A stretch of DNA of 64,000 bases from NCBI RefSeq assembly GCF_000214135.1, contig NZ_AFIE01000011.1:1-64000 (forward strand), written 5' to 3'. This DNA is from Acinetobacter sp. P8-3-8 (lineage in GTDB: Bacteria; Pseudomonadota; Gammaproteobacteria; Pseudomonadales; Moraxellaceae). The notes beneath the pieces are model-generated. The model worked only from the letters and a program-made list of their open reading frames with translations, was not told where the DNA came from and made no database searches. A program made the translations under genes and the position numbers. This document shows positions 1 through 11,704 of this stretch, in pieces; the stretch's first letter is position 1, and each line of letters begins with the position of its first letter.

Positions 1-18
1 AGATTAATCATATTTAGG

Positions 19-1683
19 TTAACAACTCGCCAAAGCTCTTTCCAATATTCGCTCAACATCGACAGTTTTTGAATCAACCATGCCGACGACACGCCCATGA
101 AATTCACTATAACGACTTTGAATAAAAGCATCAGCAACAAAATCAGGCGCATATTGTTTAAGTAAAATCGCTTGAGCAATAATCACTAAACGACTAACTA
201 ATCCCCGTGCCATGAATTGCAATTCATCTGCTTGCAAACTGCTGAATAATTTAAATAAAGCTTGTAGTTCATTTTGTAAAATTACATCTTGGCTTGCCAC
301 TTCGGCAAAGGATTTAAACAATATTTCAATCGACTCACGATCACGTTGAATTGCACGTAATACATCTAAACACATGACATTGCCAGAACCTTCCCAAATG
401 GTATTCACAGGTGCTTCTTTGAAAATACGTGCCATGATGCCTGTATCGACATACCCATTACCACCAAAGACTTCCATCATTTCACCAGTCAATTCAACAG
501 CTCGTTTACACACCCAAAACTTAGCCGCAGGTGTCATGATGCGTTTCCACGCCAAGGACAATTCATCATCGTTTTCATAACAATGTGCCAGATGGAAACT
601 AAGTTGCATTGCAGCCTCAGTTTCTAAAGCTAGATCAGTTAAAACTGCTTGCATCAAAGGTTGTTCAGCTAAATGCTTTCCAAAAGCTTTACGTTGACGA
701 GTATAGGCAATACATTGCACCAAAGCTTGACGTAGCATAGCACTTGAGCCAACAGAACATGTCAAACGTGTGTAGTTTGCCATCTCGATAATGGTTGGAA
801 TGCCTCGCCCTGCCTCACCAATCATGATGCCCCAAGCATTTTTGAATTCTACTTCCGAACTAGAGTTACTGCGATTACCAACTTTATCTTTTAAGCGTTG
901 AACTTGAACTGTGTTCTTGGTGCCATCGTCCAACCAACGTGGAACAAAGAAACATGCCAAACCATCTTGTTCAGTTTTAGCAACGACTAAATGTGCATCA
1001 CACATGGGCGCAGAGAAGAACCATTTATGCCCTGTGAGTAAATAAGACTGTCCACGTCCTGACTCAGCGATAGGAATAGCAAAGGTTTCATTGGCACGTA
1101 CATCTGAACCACCCTGCTTTTCTGTCATGCCCATACCCATCCAAATGGATTTTTTTTGGCTAATTGGAACATCACGTTCATCATATTCATTGGAAAGCAA
1201 TTTCTCTCCAATTTTCGCCCATAGCTCAGTTTCGTTCTGAATAAGTGGAATACTGCCCATTGTCATGGAATTTGGGCATAAATTCCCCGCTTCCACTTGT
1301 CCACTCAGGAAAAAACGTGCTGCCCAATCGACCCATTTTGAAGATGAGTTTGGATGATTAAATGGGTAGGCATGGGTATCAAATTGACGGTTTAAGCCCA
1401 TCCATTTATGCCATGCAGGATGAAATTCTAGAAAATCCTGACGGCGACCACGTGCATCAAAGCTATGTAATTCAGGAGTATGTCTATTGGCAAGATCTGC
1501 ATATTGATAATATTCAGTAGAACCAACAATTTGTGCAAACTCAGTCAGTCGCTGTTGATCCTGACTTCCATAACGTTGCAAAATTTCTTGCAAGACTTGA
1601 TCTGTACTGAATAAATTATAATTCTGCAACTCATCAAATTGATTACTCACTTCATGGGTTTGCCAGTTTTGTGCCGTATTCAT
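19..1683 (-). CDS. AidB-like acyl-CoA dehydrogenase family flavoprotein
   Basis: Predicted FAD-dependent acyl-CoA dehydrogenase of the AidB subgroup, 554 residues against about 540 for E. coli AidB. The FAD-contacting segment GMGMTEKQGGSDV lies near residues 183-195. GGNGYVDTG near residue 410 and WEGSGN about 25 residues later are the C-terminal family signatures. AidB proteins differ from beta-oxidation dehydrogenases by the extended N-terminus seen here. Some bind DNA and are linked to alkylation damage, but the natural substrate is unsettled. The gene is divergent from a TetR-type regulator whose start lies about 90 bp away, so that regulator may control it. Family call is firm; substrate cannot be given. 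Confidence 0.88.
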   Translation of the reverse strand: MNTAQNWQTHEVSNQFDELQNYNLFSTDQVLQEILQRYGSQDQQRLTEFAQIVGSTEYYQYADLANRHTPELHSFDARGRRQDFLEFHPAWHKWMGLNRQFDTHAYPFNHPNSSSKWVDWAARFFLSGQVEAGNLCPNSMTMGSIPLIQNETELWAKIGEKLLSNEYDERDVPISQKKSIWMGMGMTEKQGGSDVRANETFAIPIAESGRGQSYLLTGHKWFFSAPMCDAHLVVAKTEQDGLACFFVPRWLDDGTKNTVQVQRLKDKVGNRSNSSSEVEFKNAWGIMIGEAGRGIPTIIEMANYTRLTCSVGSSAMLRQALVQCIAYTRQRKAFGKHLAEQPLMQAVLTDLALETEAAMQLSFHLAHCYENDDELSLAWKRIMTPAAKFWVCKRAVELTGEMMEVFGGNGYVDTGIMARIFKEAPVNTIWEGSGNVMCLDVLRAIQRDRESIEILFKSFAEVASQDVILQNELQALFKLFSSLQADELQFMARGLVSRLVIIAQAILLKQYAPDFVADAFIQSRYSEFHGRVVGMVDSKTVDVERILERALASC

Positions 1684-1775
1684 CCTGAATCTTCACCTTG
1701 TTGTTTTATCTCATTGCATTCAGTATAAGAGAAATGTCTTGTGAATGTGTTCGGCTTTCTTCGGTAAAGGGTTTT

Positions 1776-2402
1776 ATGAAAAATATTGAGATTCAAGTAC
1801 GTCGTAAGCCACGCCAATCAAGAGCTAGAATCACGCAAGAAGCATTGATGGAAAGTTTTGTTCGGCTTTTGGCTGAGCGTTCCGCCAATGAAATCACCAT
1901 TCGTGAAATTACTGACCTTGCTGGTGTAGGTTTAGGTACATTTTATGAGTACTTCTCTAAGAAGGAAGATTTGATTGCTTTAACCATTCATCAGCATGTC
2001 AAAAATAATGCGGAAAGCTTAAAAAGTTATGCACAAAGTCAATATGAGTTATCCACAAATTTAGAGTTTTCCGAATATTTACAGCAAGTGATTCATTTTC
2101 AATTACAGGAAATTCAAGCTCAACAGTTTTTATGGGCTCAGTCTTTTTTATTAGAACGTCAAGTTTCGAGCATTGAAAGTTATCAAAAAAGTTATGCCAT
2201 GATGGTTCAGATGTGGCAAAGCATTCTTAAGCCTTTTATTCAGAAGAATGAGCAACTGCAACAAATGAGTTTAAATGTGCAAAGGCTTTGCTATGGCTTT
2301 GTATCTCAGACGTTGTTGATGCAACCTGAGTTTAGCGATTGGCAGGTTTTGGAGGAGGATATTATTCAAACCATGAAGCATTTAATATGTATTAAAGAAT
2401 AA
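1776..2402 (+). CDS. TetR/AcrR family transcriptional regulator
   Basis: Predicted DNA-binding repressor of the TetR family. A helix-turn-helix covers roughly residues 15-60 (ITIREITDLAGVGLGTFYEY, then FSKKEDL), followed by an all-helical ligand domain. The ATG at 1776 is preferred because AAAGGG lies just upstream and the protein then opens with a basic stretch before the helix-turn-helix. The frame is open from 1698 and an ATG at 1734 is possible. It is transcribed away from the AidB-like gene, the usual arrangement for a local regulator. The effector is unknown. Confidence 0.85.
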   Translation: MKNIEIQVRRKPRQSRARITQEALMESFVRLLAERSANEITIREITDLAGVGLGTFYEYFSKKEDLIALTIHQHVKNNAESLKSYAQSQYELSTNLEFSEYLQQVIHFQLQEIQAQQFLWAQSFLLERQVSSIESYQKSYAMMVQMWQSILKPFIQKNEQLQQMSLNVQRLCYGFVSQTLLMQPEFSDWQVLEEDIIQTMKHLICIKE

Positions 2403-2449
2403 TAATTCAATTATAAATGATGTCATTATTTCATCATCCTCTATTACTA

Positions 2450-3277
2450 TTAATATTCTGGATAGCAGACATAAGACGACCCAACACACTCAAAACCCAT
2501 TTGACGATAAAGTTCGACTGCGGGGGTATTATCAATATCGACAATCAACTGAGCAGTACGCCCAGTTGCGACGATTCGATCTACAGCAAATTCAATGACA
2601 CGTTCAGCAAAACCTTGTCGACGATAATCAGGAAATGTATAAGTCCCACCGATCGATACGAGCCGACTGGTTTCAATCCCGAATCGAACGATAGAAACAA
2701 TCTGACCATCGGCTTCATACACAGCAACCTTTTCCTGTGCAATAAGCCCTTCCCAATCCGATGTCTCTTCAACTGAACGCTCCTCATTATATTGAAGTTG
2801 ATATTCAACAAGACGAGTAATGTCTGATGGTCTTGCCATACGCCCACTCGCTTTCGGGAAACGGCGTGTACAAACCATGATCCATTGATTATAATCTCTC
2901 ACCAAGAGCGCTTGCTCCACCGCAGCACTACGTAATAAATCACGCCCAATTGAGGTGGTGACAATTCGACGTGGCTCAAAGCCTAAAATTGCTGTACAGA
3001 GCAATCTTGCCATAGAAGTCTCTGCTGGTAGCCAAAAACACGTTCCTCCTGCAAATACGACTGCAACACCTAACAATACATCTGGTGTCTTTGAGTCATA
3101 TAAGCGTAAGAGGTGCGATTGAACATCAACGGTTTGCATTTGTTCGAAAAATACCGTAATACCAAGAGAATGATAAAACTGCGAGTCAAGCCACTGAGAA
3201 ATAAGCTGGTATTCATTCTGAGAAGTTAGAGAGCCCGCAACTACGATTTCAATCTTTGGTTCAATCTTATTTTTCAT
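2450..3277 (-). CDS. GNAT family N-acetyltransferase, two-domain
   Basis: 275-residue protein whose C-terminal part (about residues 140-272) has the GNAT fold. The acetyl-CoA loop is RRQGFAE, preceded by the beta strand VSIGGTYTFP and followed by the NTPAVELYRQMGFE segment typical of the family end. The N-terminal 130 residues look like a second, degenerate GNAT-like domain. The start has a strong Shine-Dalgarno (GGGAGGAAA). It lies downstream of katG, separated by the terminator at 3361-3386, so it is probably transcribed on its own. The acceptor substrate is unknown. Confidence 0.82.
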   Translation of the reverse strand: MKNKIEPKIEIVVAGSLTSQNEYQLISQWLDSQFYHSLGITVFFEQMQTVDVQSHLLRLYDSKTPDVLLGVAVVFAGGTCFWLPAETSMARLLCTAILGFEPRRIVTTSIGRDLLRSAAVEQALLVRDYNQWIMVCTRRFPKASGRMARPSDITRLVEYQLQYNEERSVEETSDWEGLIAQEKVAVYEADGQIVSIVRFGIETSRLVSIGGTYTFPDYRRQGFAERVIEFAVDRIVATGRTAQLIVDIDNTPAVELYRQMGFECVGSSYVCYPEY

Positions 3278-3360
3278 TTTCCTCCCTCACTTTTATTCAC
3301 TCCTATTGCTATAGCTCAAATTTCATAATCTGATTTTTTTATCAAAATAATCACTGAATC

Positions 3361-3386
3361 AAAAAACCGCCCTCAGGCGGTTTTTT
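3361..3386 (-). terminator. Intrinsic terminator of katG
   Basis: Stem CCGCC/GGCGG with a 4-nt loop, flanked by six A on one side and six T on the other, so it can act in both directions. It sits 12 bp beyond the katG stop codon. Confidence 0.9.
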
Positions 3387-3398
3387 GTATCTAAGCGA

Positions 3399-5651
<2,253 letters not shown>

Positions 5652-5930
5652 TCAACATAGCCTGTTTTCAGCATAAGCTAAAGCGAATTTAACGAATAAA
5701 AACAATCGATTTATTCAATTCAAGATCTTCAATTCTAAAGAATTTCAGTGATATTAAACGGGTACGCTTTTCTATTCTTCATTCACTTTTCATATTGCGA
5801 CAGTGCATGACTTTAATCATGTTTTTCAGTGCTGATAATTGCTGACAATAATGTTATAGGCGGGATCATCTGTTTATTTTGCAAACATATTTTTTGATGT
5901 ATAGTGAATGTAAAGATGCTTCGAGTCTGT

Positions 5931-6383
5931 ATGTCGATGTCTAAAAATATCCAAGAAATCATTCAACAACATGACATTGTATTATTCGATGAAATTTGTG
6001 TGCTTTGTAATGGTTGGGCTAAGTTTTTAATCCAACATGACTCACAGGCACGATTTAAATTGGCTTCCGTTCAATCCCCATTGGGGCAAGAAATTTTAAA
6101 ATATTATGCAATGCCCACTGACCACTTTGACACAATGTTAGTGATTAAAAATACTCAAGTTTACTCAGAATCAACTGCATTTTTAAAAGTCATTGAAGAA
6201 CTCGGCTTGCCTTTTTCTTGTTTGAAAATAGGTTATTTGATTCCAAAATTTATTCGAGATTTTTTGTACCGTAGAATCGCTTTAAATCGTTATTGTTTAT
6301 TTGGTACAACAGATCAATGCCTACTTCCATCTCACGAAAATAAAAAGCATTTTTTGGATAGTGCAGTTTATGAATACACCTAA
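5931..6383 (+). CDS. DCC (DUF393) family thiol-disulfide oxidoreductase-like protein
   Basis: Small cytoplasmic protein of the DCC/DUF393 family (thioredoxin-like). The signature is the DxxCxxC segment DEICVLCNGW near residues 19-28, where the usual DG is DE. The rest (SVQSPLGQEIL, ESTAFLKVIEELG, RYCLFG) follows the family pattern. The ATG at 5931 is preferred over a GTG at 5904 that has no ribosome site. The gene overlaps the following DoxX-like gene by 14 bp, so the two are probably translationally coupled. The biochemical activity is not established; a redox role is inferred from the paired cysteines. Confidence 0.8.
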   Translation: MSMSKNIQEIIQQHDIVLFDEICVLCNGWAKFLIQHDSQARFKLASVQSPLGQEILKYYAMPTDHFDTMLVIKNTQVYSESTAFLKVIEELGLPFSCLKIGYLIPKFIRDFLYRRIALNRYCLFGTTDQCLLPSHENKKHFLDSAVYEYT

Positions 6384-6762
6384 AACCGTAGATCATGCCT
6401 TACTCACTATTCATGTCACACTGGCTGTGTTATGGATTTACCAAGGCTTAGTGCCTAAAATCATCTATCACACCGTTGAGGAACAGCAATTCTGGCAATA
6501 TTTGGGTATAGATGAATTATCGATGCTATTTTTAATTAAAATTTCAGGTTACATCGAAATTATGTTTGGTCTGTTATTTCTAATTTTTCGACGATCCAAA
6601 ATTCTACATGTCTTCAATATTTTAGGGCTAATTGCTTTAACTATCGTTGTGGCTGTGATTTATCCACTTTATTTCACATCTTCCTTTAACCCTTTTGTAA
6701 TGAATCTTGCCATGATCGGACTGTCAATTGTTGCAATTCAACTGTTGCAAAAAAAAGCATAA
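6370..6762 (+). CDS. DoxX-like family membrane protein
   Basis: 130-residue protein with four predicted membrane helices (around residues 10-25, 50-70, 75-95 and 105-125). The pattern ALLTIHVTLAVLWIYQGLVPK at the N-terminus matches the DoxX-like family that commonly sits beside DCC proteins. The ATG at 6370 lies inside the end of the DCC gene, a 14-bp overlap that supports co-translation and a joint role, possibly membrane redox chemistry. The precise function is not known. Confidence 0.75.
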   Translation: MNTPKTVDHALLTIHVTLAVLWIYQGLVPKIIYHTVEEQQFWQYLGIDELSMLFLIKISGYIEIMFGLLFLIFRRSKILHVFNILGLIALTIVVAVIYPLYFTSSFNPFVMNLAMIGLSIVAIQLLQKKA

Positions 6763-6806
6763 CGCTTGAATTCAGATAATTTTATATTTCCAAATCAATA
6801 AGGTTT

Positions 6807-6846
6807 GAGATAAATACCATCAGTTTGCCTCTTTGGTATTTATCTC
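6807..6846. terminator. 13-bp hairpin between convergent genes
   Basis: GAGATAAATACCA pairs perfectly with TGGTATTTATCTC across a 14-nt loop. It lies between the ends of the DoxX-like gene and the converging MBL-fold gene. It has no strong T-run, so a bidirectional transcription-ending role is inferred from position. Confidence 0.5.
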
Positions 6847-6862
6847 ATCCATTGATCTAAAG

Positions 6863-7978
6863 TTACACCACCAATTTACGGCCTTCTTTGATGCAATAAA
6901 ACGGATTGACCATTTTCGAAGAATGCTTCATCGCTTTTTGTAGGTCATGTTCAGGTTGTTCACGCGCTTCATCGGTCAGTTGATAGGTTCGATAATGTAT
7001 CGCCAATGAACGCTTCGCCTGCAAATCTAAATGTGCTTGAAAGGCATCTTGTGGATTCATATGCATATATTTCATCAGTGCACGTGGCTCATAAGCACCG
7101 ATGGGTAATAAGGCAATGCGTGGCGCACCTAGACGTTTTTGAATCTCTTTGAAATGTGATGCATAGCCTGTATCTCCTGCAAAGAAGAAATGACCATGTT
7201 GTGAAACCACTGAAAAGCCACCCCACAATGCCACATTTTGATCACGTAAACCACGACCAGAACCATGCTGTGCAGGTGTGTAAATAATTTTGAGATCTTT
7301 GAATAGTGCGGACTGCCACCAGTCCATTTCAATCACATGGAATTCTTTTGGCAAGTAATGTGAATTTCCGAGACCTGTATAAATAGGCATCGCAAACTTA
7401 TTGTGTAACCAACGCAGTGAGGCCAAATCCATATGATCATAATGATTATGACTCAGTAAAACAGCATGAATTTGTGGTAATTGCTCTAAGGCAATTCCTG
7501 CTGGAATCACACGTTTCGGGCCACGTCCATCTTTCGGGCTGACATAATCCGCCCACACTGGATCAGTTAAAAAATTGTACGGCCCAATCTGAACCAAAAC
7601 AGTCGCATGGCTAACAAACCACACTTGCCAATCATTTAAATCTGCATCAGGGCGATTTTGTGGTAATACACGTTTTGTCGCATAGAATTCTGCTGATTCC
7701 TTTTGACTATCAACATTCCACGTAGATGATTTACGAGTCCCTAACCATTTTAATAAATCCCAACGGCTACGCCCTTCTGGTCTAGGCGTTTCATTATAGA
7801 AGCGTTCACCATTGTGATGATTAGAACCAATCACCTTAAAAAATGGCTTAGACCAAGTATGTGACATACAGTTTTCAGTCACTAAACGATAATGTAATTG
7901 TTTAATATTCTCTGGTAGAACTTCTTTATCTGATATTGTCTTATCTTCAATACCAACATTTTCCGTTTGCTTCGACAT
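6863..7978 (-). CDS. MBL-fold metallohydrolase, NAPE-PLD/UlaG-like
   Basis: 371-residue metallo-beta-lactamase-fold hydrolase. The metal-binding HxHxDH motif is in LLSHNHYDHMDLASL. FFAGDTGYASHF supplies the downstream metal-ligand Asp, and LAIHYRTYQL the distal His. The sequence layout with YETPRPEGRSRW-like upstream and WFVSHATVLVQIG resembles bacterial N-acyl-phosphatidylethanolamine phospholipase D-like proteins. The ATG at 7978 is chosen because the upstream CDF gene ends at 7981 and supplies GAG at correct spacing; a longer frame to 8014 would overlap that gene. The substrate is unknown. Confidence 0.85.
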   Translation of the reverse strand: MSKQTENVGIEDKTISDKEVLPENIKQLHYRLVTENCMSHTWSKPFFKVIGSNHHNGERFYNETPRPEGRSRWDLLKWLGTRKSSTWNVDSQKESAEFYATKRVLPQNRPDADLNDWQVWFVSHATVLVQIGPYNFLTDPVWADYVSPKDGRGPKRVIPAGIALEQLPQIHAVLLSHNHYDHMDLASLRWLHNKFAMPIYTGLGNSHYLPKEFHVIEMDWWQSALFKDLKIIYTPAQHGSGRGLRDQNVALWGGFSVVSQHGHFFFAGDTGYASHFKEIQKRLGAPRIALLPIGAYEPRALMKYMHMNPQDAFQAHLDLQAKRSLAIHYRTYQLTDEAREQPEHDLQKAMKHSSKMVNPFYCIKEGRKLVV

Positions 7979-7980
7979 GG

Positions 7981-8919
7981 TTACTCTAAACGCCCTTTCA
8001 TTCTTTCGAGCCAAACTAACTTGGTTTGTGGTTTGATAAATAATGCCACGATTTCGGGATGAATGCTCCTAATTTTGGTTTCAATCCGATTGACGCAGGT
8101 TTCTATTTCATCTGAAGTAAGATTATCTTTAAATTCTAAACTTAAAGAAGCAATCACTTGATGTGCACCCATTTGTTCAGTCAACACACCATTGGCAGAG
8201 TAAACTGCTGGGTCATCTTGAGCAATTTTTAAAATATTATGTCGCAATTGAGGATCTGCCGTTTCACCCAATAACAATCCTTTGGTTTCTCTTGCTAAAA
8301 GCAGGGCTGAAATCGCTAAAACCACACCAATGAGAATAGAAGCAACGCCATCTAACACAGGCATATTCAATTGATGTGCACAGAAAATACCAACCAAAGC
8401 AATCAATAAGCCGATCAACGCTGCTGAATCTTCAAATAATACCGTGAATGTGGTTGGATCCTTACTGCGTCGAAATGCTTCAAAATAGCCCATACTGCCT
8501 TTCATTTTCTTAAATGATTTCAATGCAACAAACCATGATGTTCCTTCACAGAGAATGGCGAACCCAAGCACAGCATAATTCACCAAAGGTGATTTCATTT
8601 CCTCAGGTTGCTGAATATGTTGAATACCTTGATAAATAGATACGACAGAACCTAATGCAAAGACCAATAAAGCAACGATAAATGCCCAAAAATAGAGCTC
8701 ACGACCATAGCCAAATGGATGTTTATGATTGGCTGGTTGTTGTGATTTTTTCAAACCATATAGCAATAAAATTTCATTGAGCGTATCAACGACCGAATGT
8801 ACAGCTTCACTTAACATCGCTGAGCTATTTGTTATATAGGCTGCAATGAATTTTACACAGGCAATGGCTAGGTTACCCAAAAGTGCTGCATAAACGACAA
8901 TTTTGTTGGAATCTGACAT
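7981..8919 (-). CDS. Cation diffusion facilitator family transporter
   Basis: 312-residue inner-membrane antiporter of the CDF family, expected to export a divalent metal such as zinc, iron or manganese. There are about six membrane helices. The metal-site helix is SSAMLSEAVHSVVDTLNE with His41 and Asp45, and the second half-site is in FEDSAALIGL. A cytoplasmic C-terminal domain follows from about residue 215. An AGGA ribosome site precedes the ATG. The downstream MBL-fold hydrolase starts 2 bp after the stop, so the two form an operon. Metal specificity is not resolvable by eye. Confidence 0.88.
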   Translation of the reverse strand: MSDSNKIVVYAALLGNLAIACVKFIAAYITNSSAMLSEAVHSVVDTLNEILLLYGLKKSQQPANHKHPFGYGRELYFWAFIVALLVFALGSVVSIYQGIQHIQQPEEMKSPLVNYAVLGFAILCEGTSWFVALKSFKKMKGSMGYFEAFRRSKDPTTFTVLFEDSAALIGLLIALVGIFCAHQLNMPVLDGVASILIGVVLAISALLLARETKGLLLGETADPQLRHNILKIAQDDPAVYSANGVLTEQMGAHQVIASLSLEFKDNLTSDEIETCVNRIETKIRSIHPEIVALFIKPQTKLVWLERMKGRLE

Positions 8920-9031
8920 TTATTGTCCTGTTTTTTCTCATCAAATATATAGATTTGATTTTTATACCGATCTTCATTCATATTAACCAAATAAGCTGTG
9001 ATTTTTCTTTATTTTTTGTTGCTTTTCACGA

Positions 9032-9553
9032 TTGAATGAATTTGATATGGAACCTGTTCTAAGCAATATTTTACATACTCATTCAAAATCTCACTCCCAG
9101 TTATTAAAGATTTGGGAGGCTTCTGTACGTGCAACACACGCCTTTTTAAATGAACAACATATTGCACAAATCAAAGCATTAATCATCCAACATCATTATT
9201 TTGACCATGTACAACTGTTTCATGTGGAACGAAATGCACAGATTGTTGGATTTATGGGGCTTGCCTATAACAAGATAGAAATGCTGTTTATTGATCCTGA
9301 TTTTTTTAATCAAGGCATTGGTTCACTATTGATTCAGCATGCACTGTCTTTGGATGCATACGAAGTTGATGTCAATGAACAAAATCCAAATGCTTTAAGT
9401 TTTTATAAAAAACATGGTTTTGAACAAGTTGCCCGCTCTGAATTTGATGCTGAAGGTAATCCCTTCCCAATTTTACATTTAAAATGTAAAAAACAAGCAA
9501 TGCCTTTTTCAAATGACGATCAAGTGCAGCAGAATTTTCAGCCATGCCATTAA
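9032..9553 (+). CDS. GNAT family N-acetyltransferase
   Basis: 173-residue single-domain acetyltransferase. The core strand GFMGLAYNKIEMLFIDPDF leads into the acetyl-CoA loop NQGIGSLLIQHAL (residues about 93-105). VDVNEQNPNALSFYKKHGFE is the typical C-terminal motif. The last 25 residues look like a disordered tail. No clear ribosome site is visible before 9032; an ATG at 9047 is an alternative. The gene stands alone between the CDF operon and a LysR gene, and the acceptor is unknown. Confidence 0.85.
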   Translation: MNEFDMEPVLSNILHTHSKSHSQLLKIWEASVRATHAFLNEQHIAQIKALIIQHHYFDHVQLFHVERNAQIVGFMGLAYNKIEMLFIDPDFFNQGIGSLLIQHALSLDAYEVDVNEQNPNALSFYKKHGFEQVARSEFDAEGNPFPILHLKCKKQAMPFSNDDQVQQNFQPCH

Positions 9554-9820
9554 TGTTCACGTTATTGGGTAAATTATTCATAAACTCAATTGTATAAATT
9601 GACTTAACAACTCAGTTCATCTAACGCATAGAAAATGCTTTGTGATTAATATTTTTTATAGATTACTCAGATCGACTTTTTCATATAAAAATAACTATAC
9701 CTAAAAATTAATCATTTATTTTTAAAATATTACATCAGCTTCACCGTGTTATTGTTTATAGATTATACTTATGTGAATTCACAGTAAGACATTTTTTGGA
9801 TTACTCTTTGGAAAGGTTAT

Positions 9821-10735
9821 ATGGAATTACGACACCTTAGATACTTCATTGCTGTTGCTGAAGAACTTAATTTTAGTAGGGCTGCATTGAAACTTTATAC
9901 GGCTCAACCCTCGCTGAGTCAGCAAATCAAGGACCTTGAAGAAGATGTTGGCGTCAGACTTTTAAACCGTACAAAACGTAAAGTAGAGCTGACCGAAGAA
10001 GGTGCAGTATTCCTTGAGCAAGCTCGCTTAACTTTGGCTCAAGCGGAGAAAGCTGTAGCAATGGCGAGGCAAGTCTCTCAAGCCAAACAGCAATTATTAC
10101 GTATCGGATTTGTGCCTGTAGCTGAAATCAAAGTTTTTCCTTATGTATTGCCTAACTTACGTGTTCAAAACCCAGAGCTTAAAATTGAATTGCAAAGCTT
10201 AAATAATCTTGAACAAATGCGAGCAATGAAAAAAGGCGAACTGGATATTTCTTTTACCCGTCACAATTTTCACAATGATGAAATCGAAAGCAAATTTGTT
10301 TTAAGAGATCCACTCAACTTCATCTTATCCAAAGACCATCCTTTGGCAAAATATGAGCGGATTCCAGTGAAAGCTTTAAATGGAATTGACTTTATTCTTC
10401 CTGTAGAAGAGCAATCGGGTACTTTGCATGACCTTATTTTAGACTTTGCCAAAGCACAAGGTATCGAATTCAACATTGTGCAAAAAGTCGATAATATTCT
10501 GTTTAATATCAACTCTATTGGTATGGGGTTAAGTTGTACCATTCTACCTGCATACATTGCACCATTAACCCTAAACAATACGGTGATTCGCCCTTTAGAT
10601 ATTGATCTGCCTTATCTTGATTTGTATGTCAGCTACCGTAAAAATTTAACATCGAGTGCTGTACAGAAATTTATTGAGCAATTAGACAAAGTCTTCTATT
10701 TAGATATGAATCGTACCGATATTTATGATATTTAA
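9821..10735 (+). CDS. LysR family transcriptional regulator, HcaR-like
   Basis: 304-residue LysR-type regulator. The N-terminal winged helix-turn-helix (residues 1-60) reads MELRHLRYFIAVAEELNFSR and then AAQPSLSQQIKDLEE-like spacing, closest in my recollection to HcaR and BenM/CatM regulators. The C-terminal part is the usual inducer-binding domain. A good ribosome site (GGAAAGG) precedes the ATG. No aromatic-catabolism genes flank it here, so its targets lie elsewhere or it controls the downstream DUF1345 gene. Confidence 0.85.
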   Translation: MELRHLRYFIAVAEELNFSRAALKLYTAQPSLSQQIKDLEEDVGVRLLNRTKRKVELTEEGAVFLEQARLTLAQAEKAVAMARQVSQAKQQLLRIGFVPVAEIKVFPYVLPNLRVQNPELKIELQSLNNLEQMRAMKKGELDISFTRHNFHNDEIESKFVLRDPLNFILSKDHPLAKYERIPVKALNGIDFILPVEEQSGTLHDLILDFAKAQGIEFNIVQKVDNILFNINSIGMGLSCTILPAYIAPLTLNNTVIRPLDIDLPYLDLYVSYRKNLTSSAVQKFIEQLDKVFYLDMNRTDIYDI

Positions 10736-10965
10736 ATGCTATATTGGCTTCTCTCAGCATCATTCATTTTTACAATAATGCCCGAAGTTGAGAAAATATA
10801 TTCAATAATGAATCAACAAAAAAACCGTTCATGGATAGACCTACAATGTTAAAAAATAAAAGCTAAAGGACAGCTCTTTTTAGCGACTATTTATTAAGTT
10901 ATTACGTTTAATTCGTGAACTGATCTCGTTGTTGGTAAATAAAAATTCTAACAGGTGAGGATTTT

Positions 10966-11646
10966 ATGTCTAAATACAGCACGATTCATCAGATCCGATC
11001 TAGCCTGCAATCTCGTCCTTATTTCTTTATTGCTTTTCTTCTTACTGCTATTTTCTATATTGTGATTGATTTCTTCACCGATTGGACATGGTCAACACAG
11101 TTACTACTGGGTTGGAATATCTCAATTTTTATTTACCTAATCTTGACTATGCGAGTGCTATGGACAATTGATCGTGCTCATATTTTAAAACATGCTCAAC
11201 AGCAAGATGCGAGTAAGTGGATTATTCTATTACTCGTGGTGATGTCTTTAATCATGTGTTTTATTGCGATTATTGTCGAACTCAGTCACTTACCCAATAT
11301 CACGATGGTCAAATACGGTCATTTAGCACTTTCAATTTTAACCATTATTTTTGCATGGTTATTTATGCATACCGTATTTGCAATTCACTATGCACATGAC
11401 TTTTACTTGGCTGTGGCAAAGCGAGATGATGGTGGTTTAGACTTTCCCAAAACAGCAGAACCAACCTATCCTGAGTTTATTTATTTTAGTTATGTGATTG
11501 GAACTTCTGCACAAACGGCAGATGTATCCATTACCTCTCGTTCTATGCGTGTTTTAAATATTTTACATATTCTTTTAGCGTACGGTTTTAATACAACAAT
11601 TCTCGCAATCTGTATCAATGTCGCAGCCAGTTTTATTATGACTTAA
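10966..11646 (+). CDS. DUF1345 family integral membrane protein
   Basis: 226-residue protein with five or six predicted membrane helices. The segment WLFMHTVFAIHYAHDFY (around residues 130-146) and YFSYVIGTSAQTADVSI (around 172-188) are hallmark stretches of DUF1345 proteins. A strong ribosome site (GGTGAGGA) precedes the ATG. It stands alone between a LysR gene and a repeat element. The molecular function of the family is unknown. Confidence 0.85.
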   Translation: MSKYSTIHQIRSSLQSRPYFFIAFLLTAIFYIVIDFFTDWTWSTQLLLGWNISIFIYLILTMRVLWTIDRAHILKHAQQQDASKWIILLLVVMSLIMCFIAIIVELSHLPNITMVKYGHLALSILTIIFAWLFMHTVFAIHYAHDFYLAVAKRDDGGLDFPKTAEPTYPEFIYFSYVIGTSAQTADVSITSRSMRVLNILHILLAYGFNTTILAICINVAASFIMT

Positions 11647-11704
11647 CGTTTAACAATAATTAAATTATCTTGAATATCAGCATAATACCAACGTACTATA
11701 ATTA

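Noticed and set aside
2049-2057. Single perfect DnaA box inside the TetR gene
   Set aside because: One such nonamer is near the chance expectation for a window of this size, and it is isolated within coding sequence.
2417-2776. Plus-strand frame opposite the GNAT gene
   Set aside because: It overlaps a well-supported acetyltransferase on the other strand and has no protein-like features.
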